Shown: positions 16,696 through 24,275 of the stretch, in pieces
Layout of the letters: each line of letters starts with the position of its first letter
Position numbering within the stretch: the stretch's first letter is position 1
Source: Candidatus Methanomethylophilaceae archaeon
Lineage (GTDB): Archaea; Thermoplasmatota; Thermoplasmata; Methanomassiliicoccales; Methanomethylophilaceae
Assembly (NCBI GenBank): GCA_017507885.1
Contig: JAFVZY010000124.1
Location: forward strand, 1-56,540
Direction of reading: 5' to 3'
DNA: 56,540 bases
Position numbers and translations under genes: made by a program
Notes under the pieces: generated by a model
Databases searched by the model: none
What the model saw: the letters and a program-made list of their open reading frames with translations, nothing else
What the model was told of the DNA's origin: nothing

Positions 16696-16740
16696 ATTTA
16701 TTAATAAAGGCTTTGGTAGAATCCCTTATATATAATATAA
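16696..16740 (-). promoter_or_regulatory. Promoter region of rpl18a-pfdA-ftsY
   Basis: Two TATA-like elements occur on the minus strand in the gap between priS and rpl18a: CTTATATTATATATAAGG (about 16724-16741) and TTTATTAATAAATT (16696-16709). Either could start the operon. The farther one is the better TATA match; the nearer would give a leader of only a few bases. Confidence 0.5.
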
Positions 16741-16758
16741 GAAAGAGCGAGGCTCTTG

Positions 16759-17997
16759 TCAGGTGGACCAGAAGTCCCTGGCAACGACCTTTGGTGCGGA
16801 TGCGCTTCCGATGTCCGCCATCTTCCTCCCTATCAAGAACACCGCCGCGAACTCTGGCACTTCCGTCTCCCCTTCGAGTTTGAAGTGTTGTCCGAGCATG
16901 TCCAACTCCGCGGGTCTGCGCATGGTGATCTTCACGGGGTCGTCGGTGTACGTGTCCGGTACGGCCATCTGCAACGGATCGAAATCCGAGAGTTCGTCGC
17001 GGGTGATCGGCGTGACCCTCAATCCGCTCTTCCCATGGATCGAACCCGGGAGACGGATCAGCCTCTTGATGTCCGCGGTGACCGGTTCGTCCACTTCACC
17101 CGCAAGGGACGGTGCCACGTCCTCGCCCATGATCTTCATCAGGAACTCCTGTTTCTTCGAAGGGAGCATCGCCATGGTGTCCCTTTCGAACATGTGGCTC
17201 TTGTTCCTTTTCAGGACTTCCGCAGTTTCAAGGATCGTCTTCTTGTCGCTCCCTTTGATCGACGGATACAGTTTTCTGAGTTCCTTCGGATCCATCTCCA
17301 TGATGTTGTCGACGACCTCCTCGAGGGACCTCCTCATCATCCCCCTCCATCCGCCAGAATCTTTCGGAGGCAGCAGTCTGTCCGTGGCCACATTGGTCCT
17401 GACCGCTCCCCCCACGTTCTGCTGGCTCAACGGGACCTTGCTCTGAGGGAAGACCCAGTTCATATCCAGTCCCGAGCATGTGATGTAGTCCACCAGCTCC
17501 CTCCTCTCGTGGGTCCCCAATCCCATGACGTCCGGGGTCCTCACATGCGCGTGGTACCCCCTTCCCCCCGAGAACGTGATGTGCACCTGATCCTCCGAGA
17601 ACCCCAGTTCCCCGAACAGGAACCTGTCCACAAGTGTCTCCATCTCCTTCCTGATTTCCAGGAGCATCTCCGCATAGGTCATCTCCTTCGCACCATCGAG
17701 GTGGTCCGCATCCAGGTCGAAGATCAGTTCCGCACCCATCCAGTCCTTCTCGTCCATGGTGGGCGCATCCGGCCTCCTGTAGTAGGACGTGGAGTAGTAG
17801 CTGTGGGCCGGGACCTGGTTCTGCATGAACGAATACAGGTTCGGCGGGGTTTTGAACGAGATGTGCCTCTGGACGAACGTCTTGTCGAAGAACATGAATC
17901 CGAACTCCCTGCGTGTGAACCTGTCTGGCATGATGGGTCTGTTCGTCTTGTAGTATCTGCGGAAATTCGAGTAGAGGAATCTCTGGTTGTCGTCCAT
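16759..17997 (-). CDS. priS: DNA primase small (catalytic) subunit PriS
   Basis: Catalytic subunit of archaeal-eukaryotic primase, synthesising RNA or DNA primers with PriL. It has 412 residues from the ATG at 17997. The metal-binding aspartates are Asp94 and Asp96 in LIFDLDADHLDG; TFSGGRGYHAHV is the conserved nucleotide-site SGGRGxH motif, and LPGSIHGKSGLRV lies in the C-terminal half. A longer frame to 18150 would overlap the divergent TatD-like gene and is not family-like. Few bases separate the two divergent starts (17997 and 18053). Confidence 0.95.
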   Translation of the reverse strand: MDDNQRFLYSNFRRYYKTNRPIMPDRFTRREFGFMFFDKTFVQRHISFKTPPNLYSFMQNQVPAHSYYSTSYYRRPDAPTMDEKDWMGAELIFDLDADHLDGAKEMTYAEMLLEIRKEMETLVDRFLFGELGFSEDQVHITFSGGRGYHAHVRTPDVMGLGTHERRELVDYITCSGLDMNWVFPQSKVPLSQQNVGGAVRTNVATDRLLPPKDSGGWRGMMRRSLEEVVDNIMEMDPKELRKLYPSIKGSDKKTILETAEVLKRNKSHMFERDTMAMLPSKKQEFLMKIMGEDVAPSLAGEVDEPVTADIKRLIRLPGSIHGKSGLRVTPITRDELSDFDPLQMAVPDTYTDDPVKITMRRPAELDMLGQHFKLEGETEVPEFAAVFLIGRKMADIGSASAPKVVARDFWST

Positions 17998-18052
17998 GGT
18001 CGTGAATGAATCGACTATGCATCTAAAATATCTGTGTGTGCGTGTCGCATGC

Positions 18053-18889
18053 ATGAGCGAGAAGGTCCCCGTGTACGACAACCACATACACATGTCACCG
18101 TCAGGAAGGAATGTCGATGCTTTGCTCGAATTCCAGGCCGCCGGAGGCACGGGTCTGACCCTCGTGACCCTCCCGTATCAGGAGATCCCGATAACCAAAG
18201 GGGATGATTTCCGTTATTCGTACGACATGACCTACGCCCTCGCATACAAGGCCAGGGAGGCCACCGATCTGGAGATCAACATCGCGGTGGGTCCGTATCC
18301 CGTTCTCATCGTCCCGCTTGCGGAGATGTACGGGTTGGAGAAGGCGGAGGTGATCCTGATGAGGGGGATGGACATCGCCGCAAGGGACGTGGACGATGGG
18401 AAGGCCGTAGCTATAGGGGAGATCGGAAGGCCGCATTTCCCCGTATCGCAGGAGATCTGGGATGCATCCAACAGGGTTCTCCTCCATGGCATGGAGCTCG
18501 CACGCGAGAACGATTGTCCCGTGATCATACACTGCGAGAACTCGGAGGACACCGACAGGTCCCTGGCCGAGATGGCGGATCAGGCCGGTCTCGACAGGGG
18601 TTTGGTCATCAAACACTCGTCCCCTCCGTATGTGACGGACGAGGAGACGCATGGTGTGATGCCGTCCATCCCCGCATCCAAGACGAACCTCAAGGCGGCT
18701 TTGGCCAAGGGGACCGACCGTTTCATGATGGAGACGGATTACATCGACGACCCTGCCAAACCCACCTCCATGATGCCCGTCACCACGGTTCCGAAGAAGG
18801 TGGCCGCATGGTTGGCGAACGGAAGCGTCTCCGAGGAGAGCATATACAGGATGTGCAAGGACATCCCAGATTCAATGTACAAGCGTTGA
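18053..18889 (+). CDS. TatD-like metal-dependent hydrolase
   Basis: TIM-barrel amidohydrolase-superfamily protein of 278 residues. Metal-site features are YDNHIHMSP (HxH), AIGEIGRPHFP (Glu), VIIHCEN (His), IKHSS (His) and MMETDYIDDP (Asp). The family includes archaeal TatD-related hydrolases of unproved substrate; nuclease activity cannot be assumed. The start at 18053 was chosen because conserved sequence begins there and a TATA-like CTAAAATAT lies about 25 bases upstream, giving a nearly leaderless mRNA. It is followed 16 bases later by an MBL-fold gene. Confidence 0.82.
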   Translation: MSEKVPVYDNHIHMSPSGRNVDALLEFQAAGGTGLTLVTLPYQEIPITKGDDFRYSYDMTYALAYKAREATDLEINIAVGPYPVLIVPLAEMYGLEKAEVILMRGMDIAARDVDDGKAVAIGEIGRPHFPVSQEIWDASNRVLLHGMELARENDCPVIIHCENSEDTDRSLAEMADQAGLDRGLVIKHSSPPYVTDEETHGVMPSIPASKTNLKAALAKGTDRFMMETDYIDDPAKPTSMMPVTTVPKKVAAWLANGSVSEESIYRMCKDIPDSMYKR

Positions 18890-18905
18890 CAAGGAGCTGA
18901 TTGAA

Positions 18906-19667
18906 ATGAATGCGAAGATCACATGCGTCTACGACGAGGGCTCCCTGCCCAAGACCAATCTGATAGGTGCCAAGGGTTTCTCCGTGATGGTGGAGTCCGA
19001 AGGGAAGAGGTTGCTCTTCGACACCGGGCTGAGGGGCAGGTATCTGATGCACAACATGGGTGTTCTGGGGATCGAACCGGATTCCATCGATGCCGTGGTC
19101 GTGTCACAGGACCATCCGGACAACCGCGGCGGTCTCGACGATCTCCTGTGTGCGCGTACGAAACCCGTCGACGTGTACATCCCCCCGGGAATGTACTCCG
19201 GCGAGGGGGGATTCCTGTCCAGGAGACCGAAACTCGGTGAGAACGCGTCCTCCAATGCCATGCTGCACGACATCACGGAATGGTTCGAACCCATACCCGG
19301 GGTGCACATCTCCCCGCAGATAGAGTATGTGGACGGTTACAGGGAGTCGTTCATGGCCGTACGCGGAAGAAAGCTCACCGTGGTCAGCGGAAGGGGTCAC
19401 GCCGGACCGACCATCCCCGTGGCCGAGGTCTCCTCCTACTTCAACAGGAACGTCGCGGCGTTCGTCGGTTCCGTCCATCTCGAGAAAAAGAAGAAGATCG
19501 TGGCCGACGCCTACGCCAAGGCCTTCTCCGACAACGGGATCACGGACATAAACCTCAACCATGCGGTCGGAATCGACGGCATGATGAACCTGAGGGTGCA
19601 GTTGGGACTTTCCACGGTCAAGGACTTCTACGTCGGTATGACGTATGAACCCGGACCATCCATCTAA
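18906..19667 (+). CDS. Metallo-beta-lactamase fold protein with degenerate metal site
   Basis: A 253-residue protein resembling the archaeal MBL family annotated as dihydropterin/ribofuranosyl-aminobenzene phosphate synthase-like. LLFDTGLRGRYLMHNM and VVVSQDHPDNRGGLDDLL are the standard early motifs, but HxHxDH reads Q68-D-H70-P-D72-N73: two of the ligand positions are Gln and Asn. Later His motifs (SGRGHAG, GSVHL, LNHAVG) remain. It may bind one metal or none. It is probably co-transcribed with the TatD-like gene; AAGGAGCTGAT is a strong ribosome site before the ATG. Confidence 0.8.
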   Translation: MNAKITCVYDEGSLPKTNLIGAKGFSVMVESEGKRLLFDTGLRGRYLMHNMGVLGIEPDSIDAVVVSQDHPDNRGGLDDLLCARTKPVDVYIPPGMYSGEGGFLSRRPKLGENASSNAMLHDITEWFEPIPGVHISPQIEYVDGYRESFMAVRGRKLTVVSGRGHAGPTIPVAEVSSYFNRNVAAFVGSVHLEKKKKIVADAYAKAFSDNGITDINLNHAVGIDGMMNLRVQLGLSTVKDFYVGMTYEPGPSI

Positions 19668-19669
19668 TC

Positions 19670-19680
19670 GTTTATATACA
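19670..19680 (+). promoter_or_regulatory. htpX: TATA box of htpX
   Basis: GTTTATATACA lies about 30 bases before the ATG at 19707, so transcription would start only a few bases before the coding region. Confidence 0.55.
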
Positions 19681-19706
19681 CGTGATTGGAACGGGAAGTG
19701 ATAGAA

Positions 19707-20588
19707 ATGCAATGGCAGCTCAGAACAATCATGATGTTCGCATTCATGACCGGACTCCTGGTCGTGATCGGACTCGTGGCCGGAGCCTTGCTCGGCAACA
19801 TGTGGATGGGTATGTGGGTCATGCTCGGATTCTCTGTGCTCATCAACATCGTGTCCCTCTTCGCATCCAAGAAGATGGCGCTCTCGGCCCACAAGGTGCA
19901 CCTCGTCACCCGTGCGGAGGAGCCCGTGCTCTACGATGTCGTGGAGAGGCTGGCCAATAAGGCCGGGCTCCCCATGCCCGAGGTCGGGGTGTCCGAGATG
20001 CAGATCCCCAACGCCTTCGCCACTGGTCGCGGTCCCAAGGATGCGGCGGTGGTCGCCACACGCCCCCTACTCAACATGCTCACCGAGGAGGAGCTCGAGG
20101 GTGTCATGGCGCACGAACTCTCACACGTGAAGAACAGGGACATCCTCGTCATGTCCGTCGCCTCCACCCTGGCATCCATCATCGCGTTCGTCACCCGCAT
20201 GGCGGTGTATTCCGCCATATTCAACAACGACGAGGACAACGGGGCCAATCTCGCCCTGGTGCTCCTCATGGACATCACCATGCCCATCGCCGCCATGCTC
20301 ATCCAGCTCGGCGTGTCCAGGAGTCGCGAATACCTCGCCGACGAATCCGGTGCCAGGCTCACCGGCAAGCCCATGGCCCTCGCCAGTGCGTTGACCAGGC
20401 TTGAAGGTGGATGCACCGCACGTGGAAACACCTACAACAGCGATGCCACCGCGAACATGTGGATCACCAACCCCCGTGGAAAGTCCGCACTCTCCGGTCT
20501 CCAGAACCTCTTCAGGACCCATCCCACCACCGAGGACAGGATCGCGAGGCTCAGAAAGCTGGATGCCGAACTCAACGGCAGGTATTGA
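19707..20588 (+). CDS. htpX: Membrane zinc metalloprotease HtpX
   Basis: M48 family membrane protease involved in membrane-protein quality control, 293 residues. Two N-terminal transmembrane helices (about 8-29 and 33-53) precede the HEXXH zinc motif (His136, Glu137, His140 in VMAHELSHVKN). A further hydrophobic pair (about residues 148-200) follows, then RSREYLADESGARL with the third ligand Glu. TTG at 19686 and GTG at 19698 are in frame but too close to the TATA box; ATG 19707 fits better. Confidence 0.93.
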   Translation: MQWQLRTIMMFAFMTGLLVVIGLVAGALLGNMWMGMWVMLGFSVLINIVSLFASKKMALSAHKVHLVTRAEEPVLYDVVERLANKAGLPMPEVGVSEMQIPNAFATGRGPKDAAVVATRPLLNMLTEEELEGVMAHELSHVKNRDILVMSVASTLASIIAFVTRMAVYSAIFNNDEDNGANLALVLLMDITMPIAAMLIQLGVSRSREYLADESGARLTGKPMALASALTRLEGGCTARGNTYNSDATANMWITNPRGKSALSGLQNLFRTHPTTEDRIARLRKLDAELNGRY

Positions 20589-20686
20589 GGAAACACCATT
20601 CATCCGCGGGGGGATCGAATCCCTCCGCATCGATTCTACGCAACTGAAATAGATGTCCTGGGGGATTCCATCCGCAGGGTTAACAC

Positions 20687-21379
20687 ATGATAATCGAATA
20701 CTGGTCCGACTACGCCTGTCCGTTCTGCTACATAGCCGCAGCCAGGATGAAGAGGGCGATGAGGGAGATGGGCATCGAGAACGAATGCAGACTCACGTTC
20801 AAGGCGTTCCGTCTCAACCCCAATGCGAAGAAGGTCCCGCGCCGCACCGTGCTGGAGAGCTGGGCGGCCAACTATGGCATCTCCATCGAGGAGGCCAGGG
20901 CGCGCATAGACCGCATCTGCGCCATGGCCGCATCCGAAGGTCTGGATTTCCGTTATGCCACCGCGTTGAATTCCAACACGTTTGATGCGCTCCGTCTGAC
21001 CAAGCTCGCACAATCCAAGGGACGCGCCTTCGGGGATGCGTTCATCGACCGCTTCTATCGTGCATATTTCACAGACAATCTCGTTCTGGCGGATGAGAAC
21101 GTTCTGATGACCCTGTCCACCGAGATGGGTCTCACCCCTGATGAGGTGGATTCCGTCCTCAAGACCGATGCATATGCGAGGGAGGTCCTGGACGAGGAGA
21201 GGGAGGCCCATATGCTCGGCATCCATGCCGTACCGTTCTTCGCCATCAACGGCAAATACGGAATCCCCGGGGCCGTGGACATCGAGGATATGAAAAGGGT
21301 GCTCATGCACGCATACCGCGAGGAGGAGGACGAGGGCGTATCGGAAGGCTCCGTCTGCGGTCCAGACGGTTGCAAGTGA
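20687..21379 (+). CDS. DsbA-family oxidoreductase, FrnE-like
   Basis: Thioredoxin-fold protein with an inserted helical domain, 230 residues. The N-terminal IEYWSDYACPFCYIAAARM carries the redox pair Cys11-Cys14 and GIHAVPFFAINGKYGIPGA the cis-proline loop. FrnE-like members act in the cytoplasm as disulfide oxidoreductases or isomerases. There is no signal peptide. The C-terminus ends with CGPDGCK, an extra Cys pair that may relay electrons or bind metal. Confidence 0.85.
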   Translation: MIIEYWSDYACPFCYIAAARMKRAMREMGIENECRLTFKAFRLNPNAKKVPRRTVLESWAANYGISIEEARARIDRICAMAASEGLDFRYATALNSNTFDALRLTKLAQSKGRAFGDAFIDRFYRAYFTDNLVLADENVLMTLSTEMGLTPDEVDSVLKTDAYAREVLDEEREAHMLGIHAVPFFAINGKYGIPGAVDIEDMKRVLMHAYREEEDEGVSEGSVCGPDGCK

Positions 21380-21384
21380 ATATG

Positions 21385-21415
21385 AAAAAAGTCCCCCATC
21401 GATTCGACGGGGGAC
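21385..21415 (-). terminator. Terminator of the hps-rraA gene
   Basis: GTCCCCC pairs with GGGGGAC around an eleven-base interior (21391-21415); on the minus strand the stem is followed by TTTTTT (21385-21390). It lies 44 bases after the minus-strand gene ends and may also end the plus-strand FrnE-like transcript. A second short hairpin (GGTGGGT/ACCCACC) lies at 21436-21452. Confidence 0.7.
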
Positions 21416-21458
21416 ATTTCAAACATGTTGGATGGGGTGGGTTGACCCACCCTTGCGA

Positions 21459-22751
21459 TCATTTCACGGGTTCCCATTTCGCGAGCTCGTTGACCTTCGA
21501 AAGGGTGGAACCCCTGAGGATCTCCTCGCGGGTCCTGTTCTCCCTCTCATGGACGTCCAACGCACGGTTGGCGACCTCCACGGCCATCTCCTTGGGAACG
21601 ACGATGATCCCGCATTCGTCACCGATGATCCAGTCGCCGGTGCGGACCCTCTGTCCCCCGACGGTGACCTCGATTCCGATTCCACCGTATCCCTTGGGTT
21701 CCCCTGCACAGGGTGCGACGGTGCGCGAGAATGCGGGGAATTTCAAATCGCGGATGTCGTCGATGTCCCTTATGGCACCGTCGATGACGATTCCTCTGAC
21801 ACCCATCCCGATTGCGGAACAGGTCGCGAGTTCGCCCCAGACGGCCACGGGTGCTCCACCCACGTCGATGACCATGATGTCCCCTTCCTTCGCCCTGTCG
21901 ATGGCCTCCACCGGTTTGGCCCAGTCCCCGTTGGCGGTCTGAACGGTCAGTGCACGACCGACCATCTTCTGTCTGTGTTGCAGGGATTGGGGCAGTATGC
22001 CGATCATGACGCCCTGTTTATGGAACGCATCGGAGATGTTGCACGTGGTTACCCTGGAGAACGCTTCGAACAGGTCTTCCTCCCCGTATTTCCTTGCAAG
22101 ATTGGTGTCGATCTCCACGCCATCCATGGATTTCCTGATGTTTTCGGCCGCGGCCTTGATGTCACCCGTTTTGATGATGGCACCTCCGACGATGACGTTG
22201 GACGCGCCCGCCTTCACATACTCCCCTGCGTTCTCGGCGGTGATGCCGCCTGCGACGGAAACCGGTATGGAGACGCTCTCCACGATCTTCCTGAGGACGT
22301 CCAGAGGGGGTTCGGCCCCTTTCATCTGGGTGTCGATGCCCATGTGGAGGCATATGTGGGAGACGCCCAGGGCCTCGACCTCCTTCGCCCTTCCGACCCT
22401 GTCGGGGACGTTGATCATGTCCACCATGATCTCCGCGCCGTATTTCCTTCCGGCCTTGACGGCCTCGTCGATGGTGGAATCCTCCGCAAGACCCAGGACG
22501 GTCACTATGTCCGCGCCGGCCTTGGCCATGATCTCCACTTCGAATGCACCCACATCCATGGTCTTGGTGTCGGCGATGATCTTCCTTCCCGGGAATTCCC
22601 TGCGGAGCGCGCGTATGGCCTCCGCCCCCTCGCTCTTGATCAACGGCGTGCCGGCCTCTATCCAGTCGACCCCGCCTTCCATCGCCTCCCTGGCGATGAC
22701 GATGCTCCTGTTGAGCTGCATGAGGTCCAATGCTAATTGAAGTGTGGGCAT
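21459..22751 (-). CDS. Bifunctional 3-hexulose-6-phosphate synthase / RraA-like protein
   Basis: Fusion of 430 residues. Residues 1 to about 210 are the HPS TIM barrel (LQLALDLMQLNRSIVIAREA, IIADTKTMDVGAFEVEIM, VSVAGGIT, VIVGGAII). Residues about 218-430 are an RraA/HMG-aldolase-like domain (CNISDAFHKQGVM, GDIMVIDVGGAPVAVWGEL, GIVIDGAIRDID). HPS interconverts ribulose 5-phosphate plus formaldehyde with hexulose 6-phosphate and in archaea is used mainly to make pentose phosphates. Such fusions are known in methanogens; the role of the RraA half is uncertain. The ATG at 22751 follows GGAG; upstream in-frame codons are not conserved. Confidence 0.92.
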   Translation of the reverse strand: MPTLQLALDLMQLNRSIVIAREAMEGGVDWIEAGTPLIKSEGAEAIRALRREFPGRKIIADTKTMDVGAFEVEIMAKAGADIVTVLGLAEDSTIDEAVKAGRKYGAEIMVDMINVPDRVGRAKEVEALGVSHICLHMGIDTQMKGAEPPLDVLRKIVESVSIPVSVAGGITAENAGEYVKAGASNVIVGGAIIKTGDIKAAAENIRKSMDGVEIDTNLARKYGEEDLFEAFSRVTTCNISDAFHKQGVMIGILPQSLQHRQKMVGRALTVQTANGDWAKPVEAIDRAKEGDIMVIDVGGAPVAVWGELATCSAIGMGVRGIVIDGAIRDIDDIRDLKFPAFSRTVAPCAGEPKGYGGIGIEVTVGGQRVRTGDWIIGDECGIIVVPKEMAVEVANRALDVHERENRTREEILRGSTLSKVNELAKWEPVK

Positions 22752-22950
22752 GTCTCCGTCGGAGATGCTGCGTTTATTTACACGTTTTGAAGAACCGTTT
22801 CGACATTCGACGAAAACGACCATGCCACTCAGCTCGCCCGTCTATCATCAGAGATCAGCTCGAAGTAACGATCATCACCGTGGCCCCACTCCATCGGACC
22901 CATGACACATAATCCTTGCCGTGGACATCCCCGATGTGTCCTGCGAACAT

Positions 22951-22960
22951 CCTTTATATC
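22951..22960 (+). promoter_or_regulatory. TATA box of the 22991 gene cluster
   Basis: CTTTATATCA lies about 35 bases before the ATG at 22991, and an AGGTG ribosome site lies between them. It would drive the phosphatase-like/tsr3 pair. Confidence 0.55.
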
Positions 22961-22990
22961 AAGGGTCTTACAGAGGGGCAGGTGTAACGA

Positions 22991-23470
22991 ATGTTCAAGA
23001 AGAAGGAAGCAAAGAAGCTCCGCATACTGTTCGTCGATCAGAAGAACGACTATGTCTCCCAGATCGCCGAGCATTATGCCAAGGAGATGTTCTTCGACCT
23101 CTACGAGGTGTACAGTGCAGGTCCCGAACCCGATTTCGTGGACTGCGAGATGATCTCCTCCCTTTATCAGAACGGTGAGGACATCAGGACCGCGGTCTCC
23201 AAGGGTTTCGACAACGATGAGCTCCTGCCCAAGGATGGCGAGTACGATTACGTCATCTACCTCGAGAAGCCCGTCTTCGACGAATACGCCCCCAAATCCC
23301 CCTGGCAGGGAAGGCAGATCCTCGCTCCCATGAAACTCAGGTCCGAATACACCGCGACCGACGACCTCGAACTCTTCCAGGACTATACGAGGACCATGGA
23401 GGAGGTCAGGGCATGGGTGAAGGAGAACATGAGGGAACCCGAAGGACTGAAGTCCATGGTGTCCGCATGA
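22991..23470 (+). CDS. Low-molecular-weight phosphatase-fold protein lacking catalytic Cys
   Basis: A 159-residue protein resembling low-molecular-weight tyrosine phosphatases or ArsC in outline: KKLRILFVDQKNDYVSQIAE at the P-loop position and YEVYSAGPEP where active members have VxSAG. The catalytic CxxNxxR(S) loop reads D16-Q-K-N19-D-Y-V22-S, so the nucleophilic Cys is Asp and the phosphate-binding Arg is Val. Phosphatase activity is therefore not expected. The stop overlaps the tsr3 start (ATGA), implying translational coupling. The function is unknown. Confidence 0.75.
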   Translation: MFKKKEAKKLRILFVDQKNDYVSQIAEHYAKEMFFDLYEVYSAGPEPDFVDCEMISSLYQNGEDIRTAVSKGFDNDELLPKDGEYDYVIYLEKPVFDEYAPKSPWQGRQILAPMKLRSEYTATDDLELFQDYTRTMEEVRAWVKENMREPEGLKSMVSA

Positions 23471-24012
23471 TCCCCGTCATAATTTACGACAAGTGTCAGT
23501 GCGACCCCAAGAAATGCACCGCCAAGCGCATGATGAAGTTCGGACTGGGGAAGGAGGCCAAGACCCTGGGCGCCATACCGTCGGGATCGATAGTGCTCTC
23601 GCCCTTTTCCGATCGTGCCCTGTCCCCTGCGGACATCCGTCACGCCCGCAAGGGCCTCGTGGTCATGGACTTGACATGGACCAACATAGATGAGTTCCCA
23701 CGTCTCAAGAAGGTGGAGGAGAGGGCCCTGCCGTATCTTCTCGCATCTAACCCCGTTAACTGGGGGAAACCCATGGAGCTCAACAGTGCGGAGGCCGTCA
23801 TGGCCGCACTCCACATCCTCGGTGAGCATGAGCAGGCGGACACGTTCCTGGGAAGGTTCAACTGGGCCCCTGAATTCATGAGGCTCAACGGCAACCTTCT
23901 CGACGACTACTCCAAGGCCAGGGACGGTGCGGAGGTCGTCCGCATCCAGAACGAGTACATACGTTCCATCGTCGGGGATTCCGAGGAGGAGTCGTCCGGG
24001 GAAGGGAAATAA
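23467..24012 (+). CDS. tsr3: rRNA aminocarboxypropyltransferase Tsr3
   Basis: Transfers the 3-amino-3-carboxypropyl group from SAM to a hypermodified uridine of small-subunit rRNA (acp3 modification). The 181-residue product begins MIPVIIYDKCQCDPKKCTAK, the conserved N-terminal motif, and has SGSIVLSPFSDRALSPADI, VVMDLTWTNIDEFP and LPYLLASNPVNWGKPMELN, which line the SAM site. The ATG overlaps the upstream TGA. The C-terminal tail (GDSEEESSGEGK) is acidic and probably disordered. Confidence 0.93.
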   Translation: MIPVIIYDKCQCDPKKCTAKRMMKFGLGKEAKTLGAIPSGSIVLSPFSDRALSPADIRHARKGLVVMDLTWTNIDEFPRLKKVEERALPYLLASNPVNWGKPMELNSAEAVMAALHILGEHEQADTFLGRFNWAPEFMRLNGNLLDDYSKARDGAEVVRIQNEYIRSIVGDSEEESSGEGK

Positions 24013-24041
24013 AAATAATATCCAAGGGCTACGGCGGGACC

Positions 24042-24275
24042 ATGGGAGACGACCTTCTACCTATGATACGGGACGCTTTGGGTGACGACAGGGTCACCAC
24101 ACGCGAGGCCTCCGAGAGGTTGGACCATCTGTTCGGATACAGGTGCCCCGACGATCTGGCGAAGACGCTTTCGAAATACCGTAGGACTGGTCGCATAAAG
24201 GGGGAGATCTCCATGGAACGCGGCGGTTGGATCTGGTGGATCGACGACGAATGCATTCAGGAGGATTCCGAATGA
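24042..24275 (+). CDS. Small winged-helix-like protein coupled to mcm
   Basis: A 77-residue protein not recognised at family level. Helical segments TTREASERLDHLFGY and PDDLAKTLSKYRRTGRIKG followed by a Trp-rich strand pair (GGWIWWIDDE) look like a small winged helix-turn-helix. Its TGA overlaps the mcm ATG (ATGA at 24272-24275). A TATA-like AAATAATAT lies just after the tsr3 stop, so it probably starts its own near-leaderless transcript with mcm. A role as an MCM partner or regulator is inference from coupling alone. Confidence 0.75.
   Translation: MGDDLLPMIRDALGDDRVTTREASERLDHLFGYRCPDDLAKTLSKYRRTGRIKGEISMERGGWIWWIDDECIQEDSE

Noticed and set aside
17997-18150. N-terminal extension of PriS
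   Set aside because: It reads through the start of the divergent TatD-like gene and is not similar to primase sequences.
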